Of a stretch of DNA of 64,000 nt, positions 36,473 through 45,621 are shown in pieces. Position 1 is the stretch's first letter; every line of letters begins with the position of its first letter. The translations under genes were made by a program, and so were the position numbers. The stretch comes from Bradyrhizobium sp. AZCC 1693 (GTDB taxonomy: Bacteria > Pseudomonadota > Alphaproteobacteria > Rhizobiales > Xanthobacteraceae): positions 7,067,001 to 7,131,000 of the forward strand of contig NZ_JAZHSD010000001.1 in assembly GCF_036924745.1 (NCBI RefSeq), given 5' to 3'. The notes below the pieces were generated by a model that worked only from the letters and a program-made list of their open reading frames with translations, was not told the origin of the DNA and did no database searches.

Positions 36473-37471
36473 ATGATTACGCGACGGACTTTCACAGCGG
36501 GAGCGGCGACGATGCTCGCCGCCGGCCATCTCTCGACGCGCGCCATGGCGGCAACGGCGAGCTGGGACTTGTCGACGGTGTGGCCCGACGGTAATTTCCA
36601 CACCCATAACGCCATGGCTTTCGCCGATGCGGTCAAGAAGCAGACCGAGGGTGCCGTCAACATTACGGTGAAGGCCGGCGGCCAGCTCGGCTTCAAGGGG
36701 CCTGAACATCTGCGCGCCGTGCGTGATGGCCTGGTTCCGCTCGCCGACGTGCTCAATATCCAGCAGGTTGGCGACGAGCCCTTCATGGGCGTCGAAAGCA
36801 TTCCGTTTCTCGCTGTCTCCATGGACGAGCTGAAGATACTGCACAAATATGTGCGGCCCGAATACGACAAGATCGCCGAGCGCAACAACCAGAAGATCCT
36901 CTATATCGTGCCCTGGCCGACGCAATATCTTCACCTCAAGGTGAAGGTGGCGGGCGTCGAGGGGCTGAAGAACATCAAGATCCGCGTGCCCGACAAGAAC
37001 GCCGTCGACATGCTGAACGCGGTCGGCATGGCGCCGGTCATGATTCCCTGGGGCGAGACGATACCGGCACTGGCGTCGGGCGCGGTCGCCGGGGTTTCGA
37101 CCTCGGCGGTATCAGGCGTCGACGGCAAGTTCTGGGAGTTCATGAAGTACATCTACCCGACCAACCATGTGTGGTCGTCGCAGATGTTGACCGTCAATCT
37201 CGATTCCTGGAAGGCTCTGAGCGCGGATCAGCAGAAGCTGGTCGCGGACACCGCCGCGAAGATGGAGCCGGATTTCTGGGCGAATTCGCTCAAGGCCGAC
37301 GTCGATAGCCTCAACCGCCTCAAGGAGGGAGGCATGGAGGTGGTGCCGGTGACGGATGTGATGATGACGGACATCCGCGCCAAGACTGCGCCGCTGCTTG
37401 AGGCCTTCCTCAAGCGCGTCCCGGCGGCGGACAAGCCAGTGCGGGCCTATCTCGCCGAAATCAAGCGCTAG
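36473..37471 (+). CDS. dctP: TRAP transporter periplasmic binding protein (DctP family)
   Basis: A 332-residue DctP-type protein with a twin-arginine-like signal (MITRRTFTAG, cleavage about AMAATA). The VKAGGQLGFKGPEHLRAVRDG stretch and the RVPDKNAVDMLNAVGMAP region, where Arg contacts a carboxylate in this family, are visible. ATG 36473 has AGGAGAGG upstream. It hands a carboxylate-containing solute to the DctQ/DctM pair encoded next. The substrate is probably linked to HyuAB. Confidence 0.92.
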   Translation: MITRRTFTAGAATMLAAGHLSTRAMAATASWDLSTVWPDGNFHTHNAMAFADAVKKQTEGAVNITVKAGGQLGFKGPEHLRAVRDGLVPLADVLNIQQVGDEPFMGVESIPFLAVSMDELKILHKYVRPEYDKIAERNNQKILYIVPWPTQYLHLKVKVAGVEGLKNIKIRVPDKNAVDMLNAVGMAPVMIPWGETIPALASGAVAGVSTSAVSGVDGKFWEFMKYIYPTNHVWSSQMLTVNLDSWKALSADQQKLVADTAAKMEPDFWANSLKADVDSLNRLKEGGMEVVPVTDVMMTDIRAKTAPLLEAFLKRVPAADKPVRAYLAEIKR

Positions 37472-37481
37472 GAGCGTGGCC

Positions 37482-38075
37482 GTGGCGAGCGTCCTGCCTG
37501 CTCCCCCGGAAAGCCTTAACGCGGCGGCGCCGGCGCCGCTGCGTATCCTGCTCGACGCGATCGATCGCCTCGGCCGGCTCGATGGCTGGATTGGCGGCGG
37601 CTGCCTGCTGATGCTGACGCTGTTGATGCTTGCCGAGGTCGCGACGCGCTTGCTGTCGAACCTCCTGCCATTCTTTCCTCCGACCATCTCGATCGCCTGG
37701 GAGTATTCCTCCTATCTGATGGCGGCTTCCTTCACCTTCGGCGCGGCCATGACGCTGCGTGTCGGCGGCCACATCCGTGTCGTGCTGTTGCTGAAAAACG
37801 TGCCAGTGCCGGTCCGGCGTGCGCTTGAGATCCTCTCGGCGTTCGCCGGCTTCGTCTTCATGGCGTTCCTGACCTCGGCGATGGTCAAGTTCGCCTGGGG
37901 ATCGTTCACGCGCGGGCAGCTGTCGACCGCGAGCGACACGCCGCTGTGGTTTCCGCAAGCCATCGTCACCTTCGGGATGCTGCTGCTGACGCTGCAGTTC
38001 CTGGCGCGCGCCATCCAGGCGGCGCTTGGGCTGCCGCTCGAAGATCACCGCATGAAGGCTTCGCCCGTCGAATGA
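37482..38075 (+). CDS. dctQ: TRAP transporter small permease (DctQ family)
   Basis: A 197-residue membrane protein with four hydrophobic helices (for example LLMLTLLMLAEVATRLL and FAGFVFMAFLTSAM) and the WEYSSYLMAASFTFGAA signature of the small subunit. The start is GTG: 37482 is preferred because GGAG lies seven bases upstream, while GTG 37476 is too close to it. The gene begins ten bases after dctP and is followed by 55 bases before dctM. Confidence 0.85.
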   Translation: MASVLPAPPESLNAAAPAPLRILLDAIDRLGRLDGWIGGGCLLMLTLLMLAEVATRLLSNLLPFFPPTISIAWEYSSYLMAASFTFGAAMTLRVGGHIRVVLLLKNVPVPVRRALEILSAFAGFVFMAFLTSAMVKFAWGSFTRGQLSTASDTPLWFPQAIVTFGMLLLTLQFLARAIQAALGLPLEDHRMKASPVE

Positions 38076-38130
38076 CCACGCGCGCAACGAGGGCCGGCGC
38101 TGCTGCTGCCGCCGCCGGAAAGCAAGCTCC

Positions 38131-39435
38131 ATGACCATCGAAGTCGTCAGCCTGTTCGCCATTCTGTTCGCGCTGCTGGCGGGGGGCCTCTGGATCGGCT
38201 TGACGCTCGCGCTCACCGCAACCTTGCTGCTCGCGATGTTCCGGTCGATCCCGCTCGACAAGCTGCTGCCGCAATACGCCTGGAACATCCTGACCACGCA
38301 GGAGCTGCTGGCTCTGCCGCTGTTCATCCTGATGGGCGAGCTGTTGTTCCGCACCCGGTTGTCGCGATCGCTGTTTCAGGGGCTGGCGCCGTGGGCCGGG
38401 CTTCTGCCAGGACGTCTGCTGCATGTGAACGTGATCGGCTGCACGATCTTCGCGGCGATCTCGGGTTCGTCGGCGGCAACGACGCAAGTGATTGGCCGCA
38501 TGTCGCTCAACGAACTGCTGCGCCGGGGTTATTCCAGGGATATCGCGATCGGCTCGCTCGCAGGCGCCGGCACGCTCGGCTTTCTGATTCCGCCGTCGAA
38601 CATCATGATCATCTATGGCGTGCTCGGCGACGTCTCGATCCTGAAGCTGTTCACCGCCGGAGTCCTGCCGGGCCTGCTGTTGGCGGGGACTTTCATGGCG
38701 TGGGTGATGCTGCACACCGCCCTGAACCGGACGCTGGTGCCGGAGGCCGAGGCGAAGCTTGCGCTGGTCCCCTGGCGCGAACGCTTCGCCGCCCTAAAGG
38801 ACCTTGCACCGGCTTTGTTTCTGATCGCCTGCGTGCTCGGCTCGATGTATGGCGGCCTTGCGACGCCGTCGGAGGCGGCTGCGGTCGGTGTGCTCGGCGC
38901 CGCGCTGGTCGCCTGGGGCCAGGGATCGCTGTCGCAGCAGGTGATGCGCGATGTGGTCATCGGGTCGGTGGTCACCTGCTCGATGATCGCACTGATCGTG
39001 CTCGGCGCGTCGATCCTCGGGAACGCCGCGGCGTTCCTCGGCATTCCGCAATCCGTGGCCGCTTTTGTAAAAGGCCTTGGCCTGTCGCCCTTCATGCTGA
39101 TCGTCGTGCTGATCGGCTTCTACCTTGTCCTCGGTTGTTTCCTCGATGGCTTTTCGATGATCGTGATGACGTTGCCGATCGTGCTGCCGATCGTGAAGGC
39201 CTCGGGCTTCGATGACATCTGGTTCGGAATCTTCCTCGTGCTTGCCGTCGAGATGGCGCAGATCACGCCGCCGGTCGGCTTCAACCTGTTCGTTATCCAG
39301 GGCCTGACGGATGATGGGCTCGGCTATATCGCGCGCGTGACGTTGCCCTACCTGATCATTATGGCCGGCTTCGTGCTGCTGCTGACGCTCTTTCCGAGCA
39401 TCGTCACGATTCTGCCCAGACTGCTGTACGGATAA
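38131..39435 (+). CDS. dctM: TRAP transporter large permease (DctM family)
   Basis: A 434-residue DctM with about 12 hydrophobic segments. Typical stretches are ALPLFILMGELLFRT, GSSAATTQVIGRMSLNELLRRGY, GTLGFLIPPSNIMIIYG and the C-terminal EMAQITPPVGFNLFVIQG. ATG 38131 has GGAAAG upstream. It is the ion-coupled channel of the TRAP importer, which uses a cation gradient rather than ATP. It ends the plus-strand block; a weak hairpin follows. Confidence 0.93.
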   Translation: MTIEVVSLFAILFALLAGGLWIGLTLALTATLLLAMFRSIPLDKLLPQYAWNILTTQELLALPLFILMGELLFRTRLSRSLFQGLAPWAGLLPGRLLHVNVIGCTIFAAISGSSAATTQVIGRMSLNELLRRGYSRDIAIGSLAGAGTLGFLIPPSNIMIIYGVLGDVSILKLFTAGVLPGLLLAGTFMAWVMLHTALNRTLVPEAEAKLALVPWRERFAALKDLAPALFLIACVLGSMYGGLATPSEAAAVGVLGAALVAWGQGSLSQQVMRDVVIGSVVTCSMIALIVLGASILGNAAAFLGIPQSVAAFVKGLGLSPFMLIVVLIGFYLVLGCFLDGFSMIVMTLPIVLPIVKASGFDDIWFGIFLVLAVEMAQITPPVGFNLFVIQGLTDDGLGYIARVTLPYLIIMAGFVLLLTLFPSIVTILPRLLYG

Positions 39436-39457
39436 ACGTGTGAATCGGGCCGACGCG

Positions 39458-39472
39458 TGCACTGAGAGTGCA
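39458..39472 (+). terminator. Weak candidate terminator hairpin after dctM
   Basis: TGCAC and GTGCA form a five-base stem around a TGAGA loop, 22 bases after the dctM stop. A T-rich stretch (ATTTTCGTTT) lies about ten bases further on, not immediately after the stem, so this is a poor intrinsic terminator. Confidence 0.25.
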
Positions 39473-39608
39473 TTCGCGCGATTTTCGTTTCCAATTTGCT
39501 CAGATTGAAGAGACCAATCTGCGGTAGCTTGGTCGCAGTAAATTCCTCAGTCGGTCCAATCAGCTACAGGATCGAGTGGAGACAAAATAGATCGATGAAA
39601 TGAAGGGT

Positions 39609-39794
39609 TTATACTGGAAATTCTCCAGCAGCGAAGCGAAGCAGCGGCCGACCGTGATGGCCTTCACTCCTACCAAGTCGGCACATCGAACCACCGCGAG
39701 AGCTCATCACGTTCACTTTGATTTGCGTATCTTGCGCTGCGGCAGATGTCGTCGCAATGAGAGCGACGTACAGGAACGAAATGGTGACGCGCAA
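39609..39794 (-). pseudogene. Possible gene remnant with a signal-peptide-like start
   Basis: A 61-codon minus-strand frame begins MRVTISFLYVALIATTSAAAQ, a good Sec signal with an Ala-x-Ala-type cleavage site, followed by DTQIKVNVMSS, like the start of a periplasmic binding protein. It then loses protein character (SRGGSMCRLGRS) and stops. No ribosome site is clear. It could be the 5' end of a decayed binding-protein gene, but the frame is short and may be chance. Confidence 0.3.
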
Positions 39795-39879
39795 CAGTCA
39801 ATCATGACGAGGTCTGGAGCGTTCCTGAAAAGGCGAGGCCTATTGCGTTGCCGCGTCCAGGAAAATCATGGCGCTCTGG

Positions 39880-39893
39880 CGAGAGCGCTCTCG
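39880..39893. repeat. 14-base perfect palindrome
   Basis: CGAGAGCGCTCTCG is a perfect palindrome without a spacer, about 40 bases from the larger operator-like array. It could be a protein-binding site; no T-tract follows, so a terminator is unlikely. Confidence 0.4.
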
Positions 39894-39930
39894 TCTATCT
39901 TTCCTGCCGAATTTCAACAGCACTGATTTG

Positions 39931-39960
39931 TTCCAAAAGCGCTTTTGGAATCTTTCCAAA
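39931..39960. promoter_or_regulatory. Three-half-site operator array, partly Irr/ICE-like
   Basis: TTCCAAAAGCGCTTTTGGAA (39931-39950) is a perfect 20-base palindrome. Its right arm also forms TTTGGAA-TCT-TTCCAAA (39944-39960), a perfect 7-3-7 inverted repeat. So three half-sites of TTCCAAA/TTTGGAA type alternate in 30 bases. The 7-3-7 layout resembles the rhizobial iron control element bound by Irr (TTTAGAA-N3-TTCTAAA as I recall it), with one substitution per arm. It lies about 300 bases upstream of the TonB receptor of a metallophore locus, so iron control is plausible. Confidence 0.45.
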
Positions 39961-40258
39961 CATGGTGTGAGCTGACTCGAGTCGTCGATGATCGAGACAT
40001 TCTAAGTTGCAGCGCACGCATTTGCGTTGCGGTCACCATAGCGTCTCTCTAATGAGGCGGTGCAGATCGCCAGCGATCGGAGGTTGCCGATAAGGCGCAG
40101 GCAACCAACCCGTAGTGCGAGTCTACGCAGGAGCTGATTAACAGGGTCATAACCGTCGGCCGGACGCGGAGAGCGGATCTTCAATCCATGGTCGTTGCAG
40201 GCCGAGCGTAGAACCATTTCACGTTGGGCGACGTATGTTGATGGGAGACTTTCTGGAA

Positions 40259-42553
40259 ATGGGACGTGCAGGTGTGGTTGGGACGGTAGCTCGCTTTGGT
40301 GCGGCACTGCTGGGTGGAGTGGCGTTGCTGGCGTGGTTCGAATCGCCCGCTCGATCCCAAACATCGCAAGGCGGCAACTCCCTTCCACCCGTTACTGTCG
40401 ATGCTCCGACGCAACAGTCGGTCCGCCGCGCGCCAACAAAACGAAATGACGCCCGGATCCGATCGACTTCACGGCGGACCACGGTGCCTGCCGCTCCGCA
40501 AACTGAGACCGCCGCGGCGCAATCGCAGCCGTCGCAGCCGGGTGTCGTGCCCGCCTTCGCGGGCGGCCAGGTCGCTCAAGGCGCACGGCTGGGATTGCTC
40601 GGAAACACCAACACAATGAAGTCACCGTTCAACGTGACGAGCTACACGGACAAGTTCATCCGGGATCAGCAGGCGACAACCGGTGTGGATGCCTTGATCC
40701 TGGATCCTTCCGTGCGCAGTTCCCACCCAACGGGCGGCGTGGTCGATTCCTTCAACATTCGCGGCTTCCCGATCAACGAGGGCAACAATGGTGAGTTCGC
40801 CTTCGAGGGCCTTTACGGAATCGCGCCGAGCTACCGCATCTTCACGGATTACGTCGAGCGCATCGAAGTGCTCAAGGGTCCTTCAGCCGCGCTCTCGGGC
40901 ATCGCACCCAATGGCGGCGTCGGCGGCGTTATCAATGTTGTGCCTAAGCGTGCGGGAGAGGACTTGACCCGCCTCACCGCGAGTTACGGTTCGGCCGCAC
41001 GATTCGGCGGTCACTGGGACGTCGCGAGGCGCTACGGCGAGGGCAAGGAATGGGGCGTGCGCGCCAGCGGCAGCCTGCGCGGCGGCGATACGCCGATTGA
41101 CCGCCAGTCCGAAACGACGGGCGTCGGAGCGCTGGCCCTCGACTATCAGGGCGAACGGTACAGGTCCTGGCTCTACCTTATCGCCCAGACCGATCGGTTC
41201 GACGCTCCGTCACGTCCGTTCCTCATGGATCCCATGCAGCCCAACCTGCAAGTGCCAAAGGCACCGGACGGCCGGCTGAATGTGACGCAACCCTGGGAAT
41301 GGTCGCGCATCAACGATCAATCTGTCCTGTGGCGCAATGAATACGATGTGACCGATCAGGTTACACTGTTCGCCGACGTGGGCGGATCGCGGACAAATGT
41401 TGAGCGGTTCTTCGGTCTTCCGACGATCACCAACAGCAGCGGCGACACCAGCTCGAAGCCGCAATTCTTTGGACTCAGCATCGACCGACACACCTATGAT
41501 GGCGGCGTCCGCGCCCGTTTCGATACTGGATTCGTTCGCCATGCCGTCACCTTCCAGGCCTCGGTTTATCATGACGCGCTGTACCGGCGGCTCACCGATG
41601 GCAGTACAGTCGCGTCGAACATCTATAATCCGACCGTGGCGCCAACTCAGTTCGCAAACGAGATCCCCGGGCGCCCTCGACTCTCGGACAGTCAACTCAC
41701 GGGGCTCTCGATTGCCGACACCATGTCCGTGCTCGATGAGCGTGTCCTGTTGACGTTGGGTGTCCGGCGCCAGGGCGTCGAGGGGAACAACTATCTCTCC
41801 AATGTCGGTACGCTGGCGAACTCCTACGACAAGAGCGCGACCACTCCTGTGGTCGGTCTTGTCGTCCGGCCGCGGGACAACGTCTCCCTGTACGCGAACT
41901 ACATCGAAGGTCTGAGCCGGGGCGAGGTAGTGCAGCGGCAGGATGTTTCCAATTTTGGCGAAGTGCTCCCGCCCTACATCGCCAAGCAGTACGAGGCCGG
42001 CATCAAGGTGGACTTCGGCCGGGTTGCAACCACCTTCAGCGCCTTCGAAATATCGAAGGCGAGCGGCGAAGTGCTGGCTGGGCGCTTCGGGGCGACCGCC
42101 GAAACGCAGGTACGCGGGCTCGAGTTCAATGTCTTCGGCGAACTCATGCCCGATGTTCGTGTCCTTGGAGGCGTTTCGCTGCTGGATGGCACCCTGACGA
42201 AGACAGCCATCGCTGCAAACGTGGGCAATACGCCAATTGGCGTTCCGAACGTACAGGCCAATATTGGAGCCGAGTGGGATCTCCCGTGGGTGAGGGGGCT
42301 CACTTTGAATGGGGCCGTCATCTACACGGGCAGGCAGTTCGTCGATGCAGCGAACAAGCAGCCGATCCCGGATTGGACGCGGCTCGATCTTGGCGCCCGC
42401 TACACGACGGCGATCAACGGCAGGAAGACGACTTTCCGCGCCAACGTTCAGAATGTGACCGGTGAGAATTACTGGTCCAGCGTGGCCTCATTCGGAACGT
42501 TCTTCCTGGGAGCACCGCGCACGTATCTGCTGTCGATGACCGTGGACATGTAA
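40259..42553 (+). CDS. TonB-dependent siderophore receptor
   Basis: A 764-residue outer-membrane receptor. After an N-terminal signal (GAALLGGVALLAWFESPARS) comes LPPVTVDAP, a TonB-box-like start, and a Pro/Gln/Ala/Thr-rich linker (about 35-90). The plug has DPSVRSSHPTGGVVDSFNIRG and VERIEVLKGPSAALSG, both diagnostic of siderophore receptors. The barrel follows, with VTGENYWSSVASFGTFFLGAPRTY near the end; the last residue is Met rather than the usual aromatic. No N-terminal signalling (STN) domain is seen. ATG 40259 has GGGAGA ten bases upstream; ATG 40235 and 40241 are alternatives. It most likely imports the metal complex of the metallophore made by the genes downstream. Confidence 0.92.
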   Translation: MGRAGVVGTVARFGAALLGGVALLAWFESPARSQTSQGGNSLPPVTVDAPTQQSVRRAPTKRNDARIRSTSRRTTVPAAPQTETAAAQSQPSQPGVVPAFAGGQVAQGARLGLLGNTNTMKSPFNVTSYTDKFIRDQQATTGVDALILDPSVRSSHPTGGVVDSFNIRGFPINEGNNGEFAFEGLYGIAPSYRIFTDYVERIEVLKGPSAALSGIAPNGGVGGVINVVPKRAGEDLTRLTASYGSAARFGGHWDVARRYGEGKEWGVRASGSLRGGDTPIDRQSETTGVGALALDYQGERYRSWLYLIAQTDRFDAPSRPFLMDPMQPNLQVPKAPDGRLNVTQPWEWSRINDQSVLWRNEYDVTDQVTLFADVGGSRTNVERFFGLPTITNSSGDTSSKPQFFGLSIDRHTYDGGVRARFDTGFVRHAVTFQASVYHDALYRRLTDGSTVASNIYNPTVAPTQFANEIPGRPRLSDSQLTGLSIADTMSVLDERVLLTLGVRRQGVEGNNYLSNVGTLANSYDKSATTPVVGLVVRPRDNVSLYANYIEGLSRGEVVQRQDVSNFGEVLPPYIAKQYEAGIKVDFGRVATTFSAFEISKASGEVLAGRFGATAETQVRGLEFNVFGELMPDVRVLGGVSLLDGTLTKTAIAANVGNTPIGVPNVQANIGAEWDLPWVRGLTLNGAVIYTGRQFVDAANKQPIPDWTRLDLGARYTTAINGRKTTFRANVQNVTGENYWSSVASFGTFFLGAPRTYLLSMTVDM

Positions 42554-42608
42554 TCGCTGCTCTTACAGTTCAGTGAGACGCTTCGTGGATGCTTGTGAAG
42601 GCTCGGTC

Positions 42609-42773
42609 ATGGGAGAGGAGGTCAGCGCATCTGTTCGTGCGCTCCCCCCGCTGCTGGACGCGCTGATCGAGCAGCTCGTTCGTGAAAAGCCGGCGCGTCC
42701 GCAAATCCGCTGTTCTCCTTGTCGCCGCGCATCGACACCAATGAAGCAGCGCGACCCTGAAGGCGCTGCATGA
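42609..42773 (+). CDS. Small unrecognised ORF between receptor and SbnI-like gene
   Basis: A 54-codon frame with GAAGG nine bases before its ATG. The product (for example [17 protein letters not shown]) has a short amphipathic helix and a Cys-Arg-rich end, and no family is recognised. It lies in the 254-base gap between the receptor and biosynthesis genes. It may be a chance frame. Confidence 0.2.
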   Translation: MGEEVSASVRALPPLLDALIEQLVREKPARPQIRCSPCRRASTPMKQRDPEGAA

Positions 42774-42807
42774 ACGGTTCCTGCTCATAAAAATCAGGCT
42801 GGCCGAT

Positions 42808-43239
42808 ATGAAAGTTTGCCTCCTTTCGCCAACATGCTTGATCCCGACCGAAGAGGTCGATCCCGACAGGGTAGCGGAGCTGCAGGCGCAAATCCTCCGG
42901 GCGGGCTGCTGGACTGTTCCGATCACGGCGGAGAAGGACGCCCTCTGCGTGATGGACGGTCATCACCGGCTGACAGTTGCGCACCGCCTGCAACTGCCGA
43001 TCGTGCCGGTGATTCTCCTGGACTACAACGCAGTGCGGGTGGAGAGCTGGCGCCCGGGCCAGACGATTACGCCAGCGTGCATCCTCGCGATGGCGCGCAG
43101 TGGCCGAAAATTTCCCTGCAAGACGACGCGGCATATTTTTGATCAAGGCCTGCCCAATTGCAACCTGCCGTTGGAGAGCTTGCGCCACCTTGCTCCGACA
43201 GAGCGCGCCGTAGCCTATGCCGAAAGGGCGAGGTCATGA
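42808..43239 (+). CDS. ParB-like protein resembling SbnI/free serine kinase
   Basis: A 143-residue protein of the ParB/sulfiredoxin-like fold. The [16 protein letters not shown] helix and the [14 protein letters not shown] motif (GHHR at 51-54) match the N-terminal domain of SbnI, the ADP/ATP-dependent serine kinase that makes O-phospho-L-serine for staphyloferrin B. It is shorter than SbnI (about 250 residues), lacking most of the C-terminal half, so activity is uncertain. Its stop overlaps the PLP decarboxylase start (ATGA), placing it in the biosynthetic operon. Probable role: supply phosphoserine to the SbnA-like enzyme. A regulatory role, also proposed for SbnI, is an alternative. Confidence 0.75.
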   Translation: MKVCLLSPTCLIPTEEVDPDRVAELQAQILRAGCWTVPITAEKDALCVMDGHHRLTVAHRLQLPIVPVILLDYNAVRVESWRPGQTITPACILAMARSGRKFPCKTTRHIFDQGLPNCNLPLESLRHLAPTERAVAYAERARS

Positions 43240-44600
43240 CCTTGCATTGCCACAAGCCCGGCGCGGGCCTTTCACCGATTCTGCGGCCAGGCACGGTGGA
43301 GCTCTTGGCTGACAATGGCCCGCTGCTGATCGATTGGGTCGCCCGACATGGGTCCCCGGTCAATCTGATCTGGCCCGATGAGCTGCAGAGGAACCTCGCG
43401 GTACTCACAGGCGTCTTGCAGGAGAGCGGTATCGCGCACGCGCTTTATTACGGAGCGAAAGTCAACAAATCGCCGGGGCTGTTGGCCGCAGCTCTGCGCG
43501 CTGGAGCCGGCATTGACGTCTCAAGCCTCTATGAGTTGCGAGATGCCAGACGGCTCGGTGCCGACGGCGCACAACTTGTGGCGACAGGCCCGGCGAAGAC
43601 GGCGGCATTCCACAACGAGCTTATCAACTGCAACGCTCTAATATCGGTGGATTCACCGGAAGAGCTCGAGGATCTGATCCGCTGTCTTCCGGCAGGCGGC
43701 GGCCCGGTTCAGGCCGTGCTGCTGCGGTTGCGCCCCACCAACCAGGAGCGCAGCCGCTTCGGCATGCCAGCGGCGGCGATCCGGCATTGTCTGTCGCGCA
43801 TTGCCGGCGAAAGCCGGTTGCGCTTTGACGGGCTGCACTTCCACCTGAGTGGCTATAGTTGGGAATCGCGGGCACAAGCGATTGGAGAAGCCGCCGGCTT
43901 GATCAGCGAATCCCGCGCACAAGGTTTTGCGCCACGCATGATCGACATTGGGGGCGGGCTGCCGATCCAATATGTCGATCAGCGCGCCTATCAGGCGCAT
44001 CTCGGGGCCCAGATGCCCGAGGACTACCGCACCGGGGCGGTGCCGGCCTCCTTCTATCCCTACGGGGGAGGGCTTTCCGCGGCCGAGTGGCTGCGCTGCC
44101 TGCTGCGCGCGCCGATGGCCGATGGCCGCAGCTTCGCGAACTATCTTGTCCATGAGGGGCTGGCGCTGGTGATGGAGCCCGGGCGTGCACTGGCCGATCA
44201 GGCTGCGATTTCCGTCTTCCGGGTGTTGCGCGTGAAAACCGTTGGCCCAGATGCCCACGTCATCTTCGTCGAAGGCAGCAGCTTCAGCGCTTGCGAAACC
44301 TGGTTTGGCTCCGAATTCCTGGTTGATCCTATCCTGGTTCCGGCCATGTCGCCGCCGGTGGCCGCAAAACCTATCCGAGCTTATCTGGCGGGCCATAGCT
44401 GCCTGGACGAGGACGTCCTTTGCAATCGGTGGCTCACCTTTCCCATCGCTCCGCGAGCGGGAGACCTTCTGGTTTACGCCAACACCGGCGGTTACCAGAT
44501 GGACCTCCTTGAAAACGAATTCCATCGCCACCCGATGCCGAGCCGCCTTTGCGTGGTTCAGGATGCAAAAGGGCAGCCAACGCTCGTTCCCGACACATAG
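43236..44600 (+). CDS. PLP-dependent decarboxylase, SbnH/LysA-like (fold type III)
   Basis: A 454-residue member of the ornithine/diaminopimelate decarboxylase family. The Schiff-base Lys is Lys75 in [25 protein letters not shown] (phosphate-binding Gly loop), EPGRAL and SCLDEDVL (catalytic Cys and Asp) are in family order, with NTGGYQMD near the end. In staphyloferrin B synthesis SbnH decarboxylates an alpha-amino acid moiety to leave an ethylenediamine unit; here the analogous role fits the neighbours. ATG 43236 overlaps the SbnI-like stop. A primary lysine or diaminopimelate decarboxylase is less likely given the context. Confidence 0.88.
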   Translation: MTLHCHKPGAGLSPILRPGTVELLADNGPLLIDWVARHGSPVNLIWPDELQRNLAVLTGVLQESGIAHALYYGAKVNKSPGLLAAALRAGAGIDVSSLYELRDARRLGADGAQLVATGPAKTAAFHNELINCNALISVDSPEELEDLIRCLPAGGGPVQAVLLRLRPTNQERSRFGMPAAAIRHCLSRIAGESRLRFDGLHFHLSGYSWESRAQAIGEAAGLISESRAQGFAPRMIDIGGGLPIQYVDQRAYQAHLGAQMPEDYRTGAVPASFYPYGGGLSAAEWLRCLLRAPMADGRSFANYLVHEGLALVMEPGRALADQAAISVFRVLRVKTVGPDAHVIFVEGSSFSACETWFGSEFLVDPILVPAMSPPVAAKPIRAYLAGHSCLDEDVLCNRWLTFPIAPRAGDLLVYANTGGYQMDLLENEFHRHPMPSRLCVVQDAKGQPTLVPDT

Positions 44601-44610
44601 GAGAGGCACA

Positions 44611-45621
44611 ATGCTCTGCACGACCGTAAGCCAGTTGATCGGCCAAACTCCGGTGATGCCGATTGCCGTACCCAACAGCGACGCCACGCTGGTGCTGAAG
44701 CTTGAAAAGAACAATCCGGGTGGCTCCATGAAGGACCGCATGGCGCGCAGCATGGTGCTTGCCGCGCTTGAGGACGGGCGGCTCCCGCGGGGCGGCACGA
44801 TCGTCGAATCCTCGTCCGGAAATACCGGGATCGGACTGGCGCTGGTCGCATTGGAATTGGGCCTACGCTTCATTGCCGTTGTTGATCATCACGCCGCGCC
44901 GGACAAGATCCGCATGATGCGCGCGCTGGGCGCGGAAATTCGGTATGTCGAAGGCGATTATCGGGAGGACGAGGTTGCGGTGGTGGAGCGCCAACGGCTG
45001 GCCGCCCAACTCGGTGCCCAGCTTCCTGATGCGTTGTTCATGAACCAGTCCGACAATCCGGCAAACCCGGAAGGCTATGCCGGTTTGGTCGACGAACTCC
45101 TGGCACAGCTTCCAGATGGCGTCGACGCCTTTGTCGGCTGTGTCGGCACCGGCGGGTCAATGACCGGTATCGCCCAGCGCCTGAAGCGGGTTAACCCTGC
45201 TGTCCGCACGATCGCCGTGGAGCCGGCCGGCTCGATCGTCTTCGGCAAACCCGGCCATCCCTACTACCAGTCGGGCACGGGAACGCCCGCCGGCGATGAA
45301 ATCGGCAAGGTGCTCGACTATGGATGCATCGATGAAGGGGTACAGGTCACCGACACCCAGGCCTTCGAAACAGCACGTTTTATCGCGCGGCGCCACGGGC
45401 TCCTGGTCGGGGGCTCGACCGGGGGCACCATCTACAAGGCGCTGGAATTCATTGCGGCCGGCAAGCTGTCCGGCACGGTGGTCACGCCCGTTGCCGACGG
45501 TGGCGAAAAATATCTCGGTTCGGTCTTCGACGATGAATGGATGGCCAAGCGCGATTTGTTGGATCCGACAATCGCCGCACGCCTCGACGCCTGGCTAACC
45601 GGAAGGGCGCGCGCAGCATGA
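44611..45621 (+). CDS. PLP-dependent cysteine synthase-like enzyme, SbnA-like
   Basis: A 336-residue fold type II PLP enzyme. The PLP Lys is Lys41 in NPGGSMKDRMA, the substrate loop is SSSGNTG (67-73), and the phosphate loop is GTGGSMTG. It is of the cysteine synthase family, but in a metallophore operon it is best compared with SbnA, which joins O-phospho-L-serine to the amine of an amino acid to give a diaminopropionate unit. The partner amine here is unknown; glutamate is used in staphyloferrin B and lysine is predicted below. ATG 44611 has GGAGAGG; the stop overlaps the opine dehydrogenase start. Confidence 0.88.
   Translation: MLCTTVSQLIGQTPVMPIAVPNSDATLVLKLEKNNPGGSMKDRMARSMVLAALEDGRLPRGGTIVESSSGNTGIGLALVALELGLRFIAVVDHHAAPDKIRMMRALGAEIRYVEGDYREDEVAVVERQRLAAQLGAQLPDALFMNQSDNPANPEGYAGLVDELLAQLPDGVDAFVGCVGTGGSMTGIAQRLKRVNPAVRTIAVEPAGSIVFGKPGHPYYQSGTGTPAGDEIGKVLDYGCIDEGVQVTDTQAFETARFIARRHGLLVGGSTGGTIYKALEFIAAGKLSGTVVTPVADGGEKYLGSVFDDEWMAKRDLLDPTIAARLDAWLTGRARAA

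Larger units (their letters stand above)
39436..40258. other. 823-base gene-poor region before the TonB receptor
   Basis: No convincing intact gene was found. It contains a weak hairpin just after dctM, a short minus-strand frame with a signal-peptide-like start (39609-39794), a 14-base palindrome (39880-39893) and a three-half-site operator-like array (39931-39960). The last 300 bases before the TonB receptor may be an untranslated leader or decayed sequence. Confidence 0.6.

Noticed and set aside
40002..40388. Minus-strand frame overlapping the TonB receptor start
   Set aside because: No recognisable family, no ribosome site, and it is antisense to a clear gene.
44611..45621. Housekeeping cysteine synthase
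   Set aside because: Family is the same, but tight coupling to SbnH-like, opine dehydrogenase and NIS synthetase genes points to a metallophore role.
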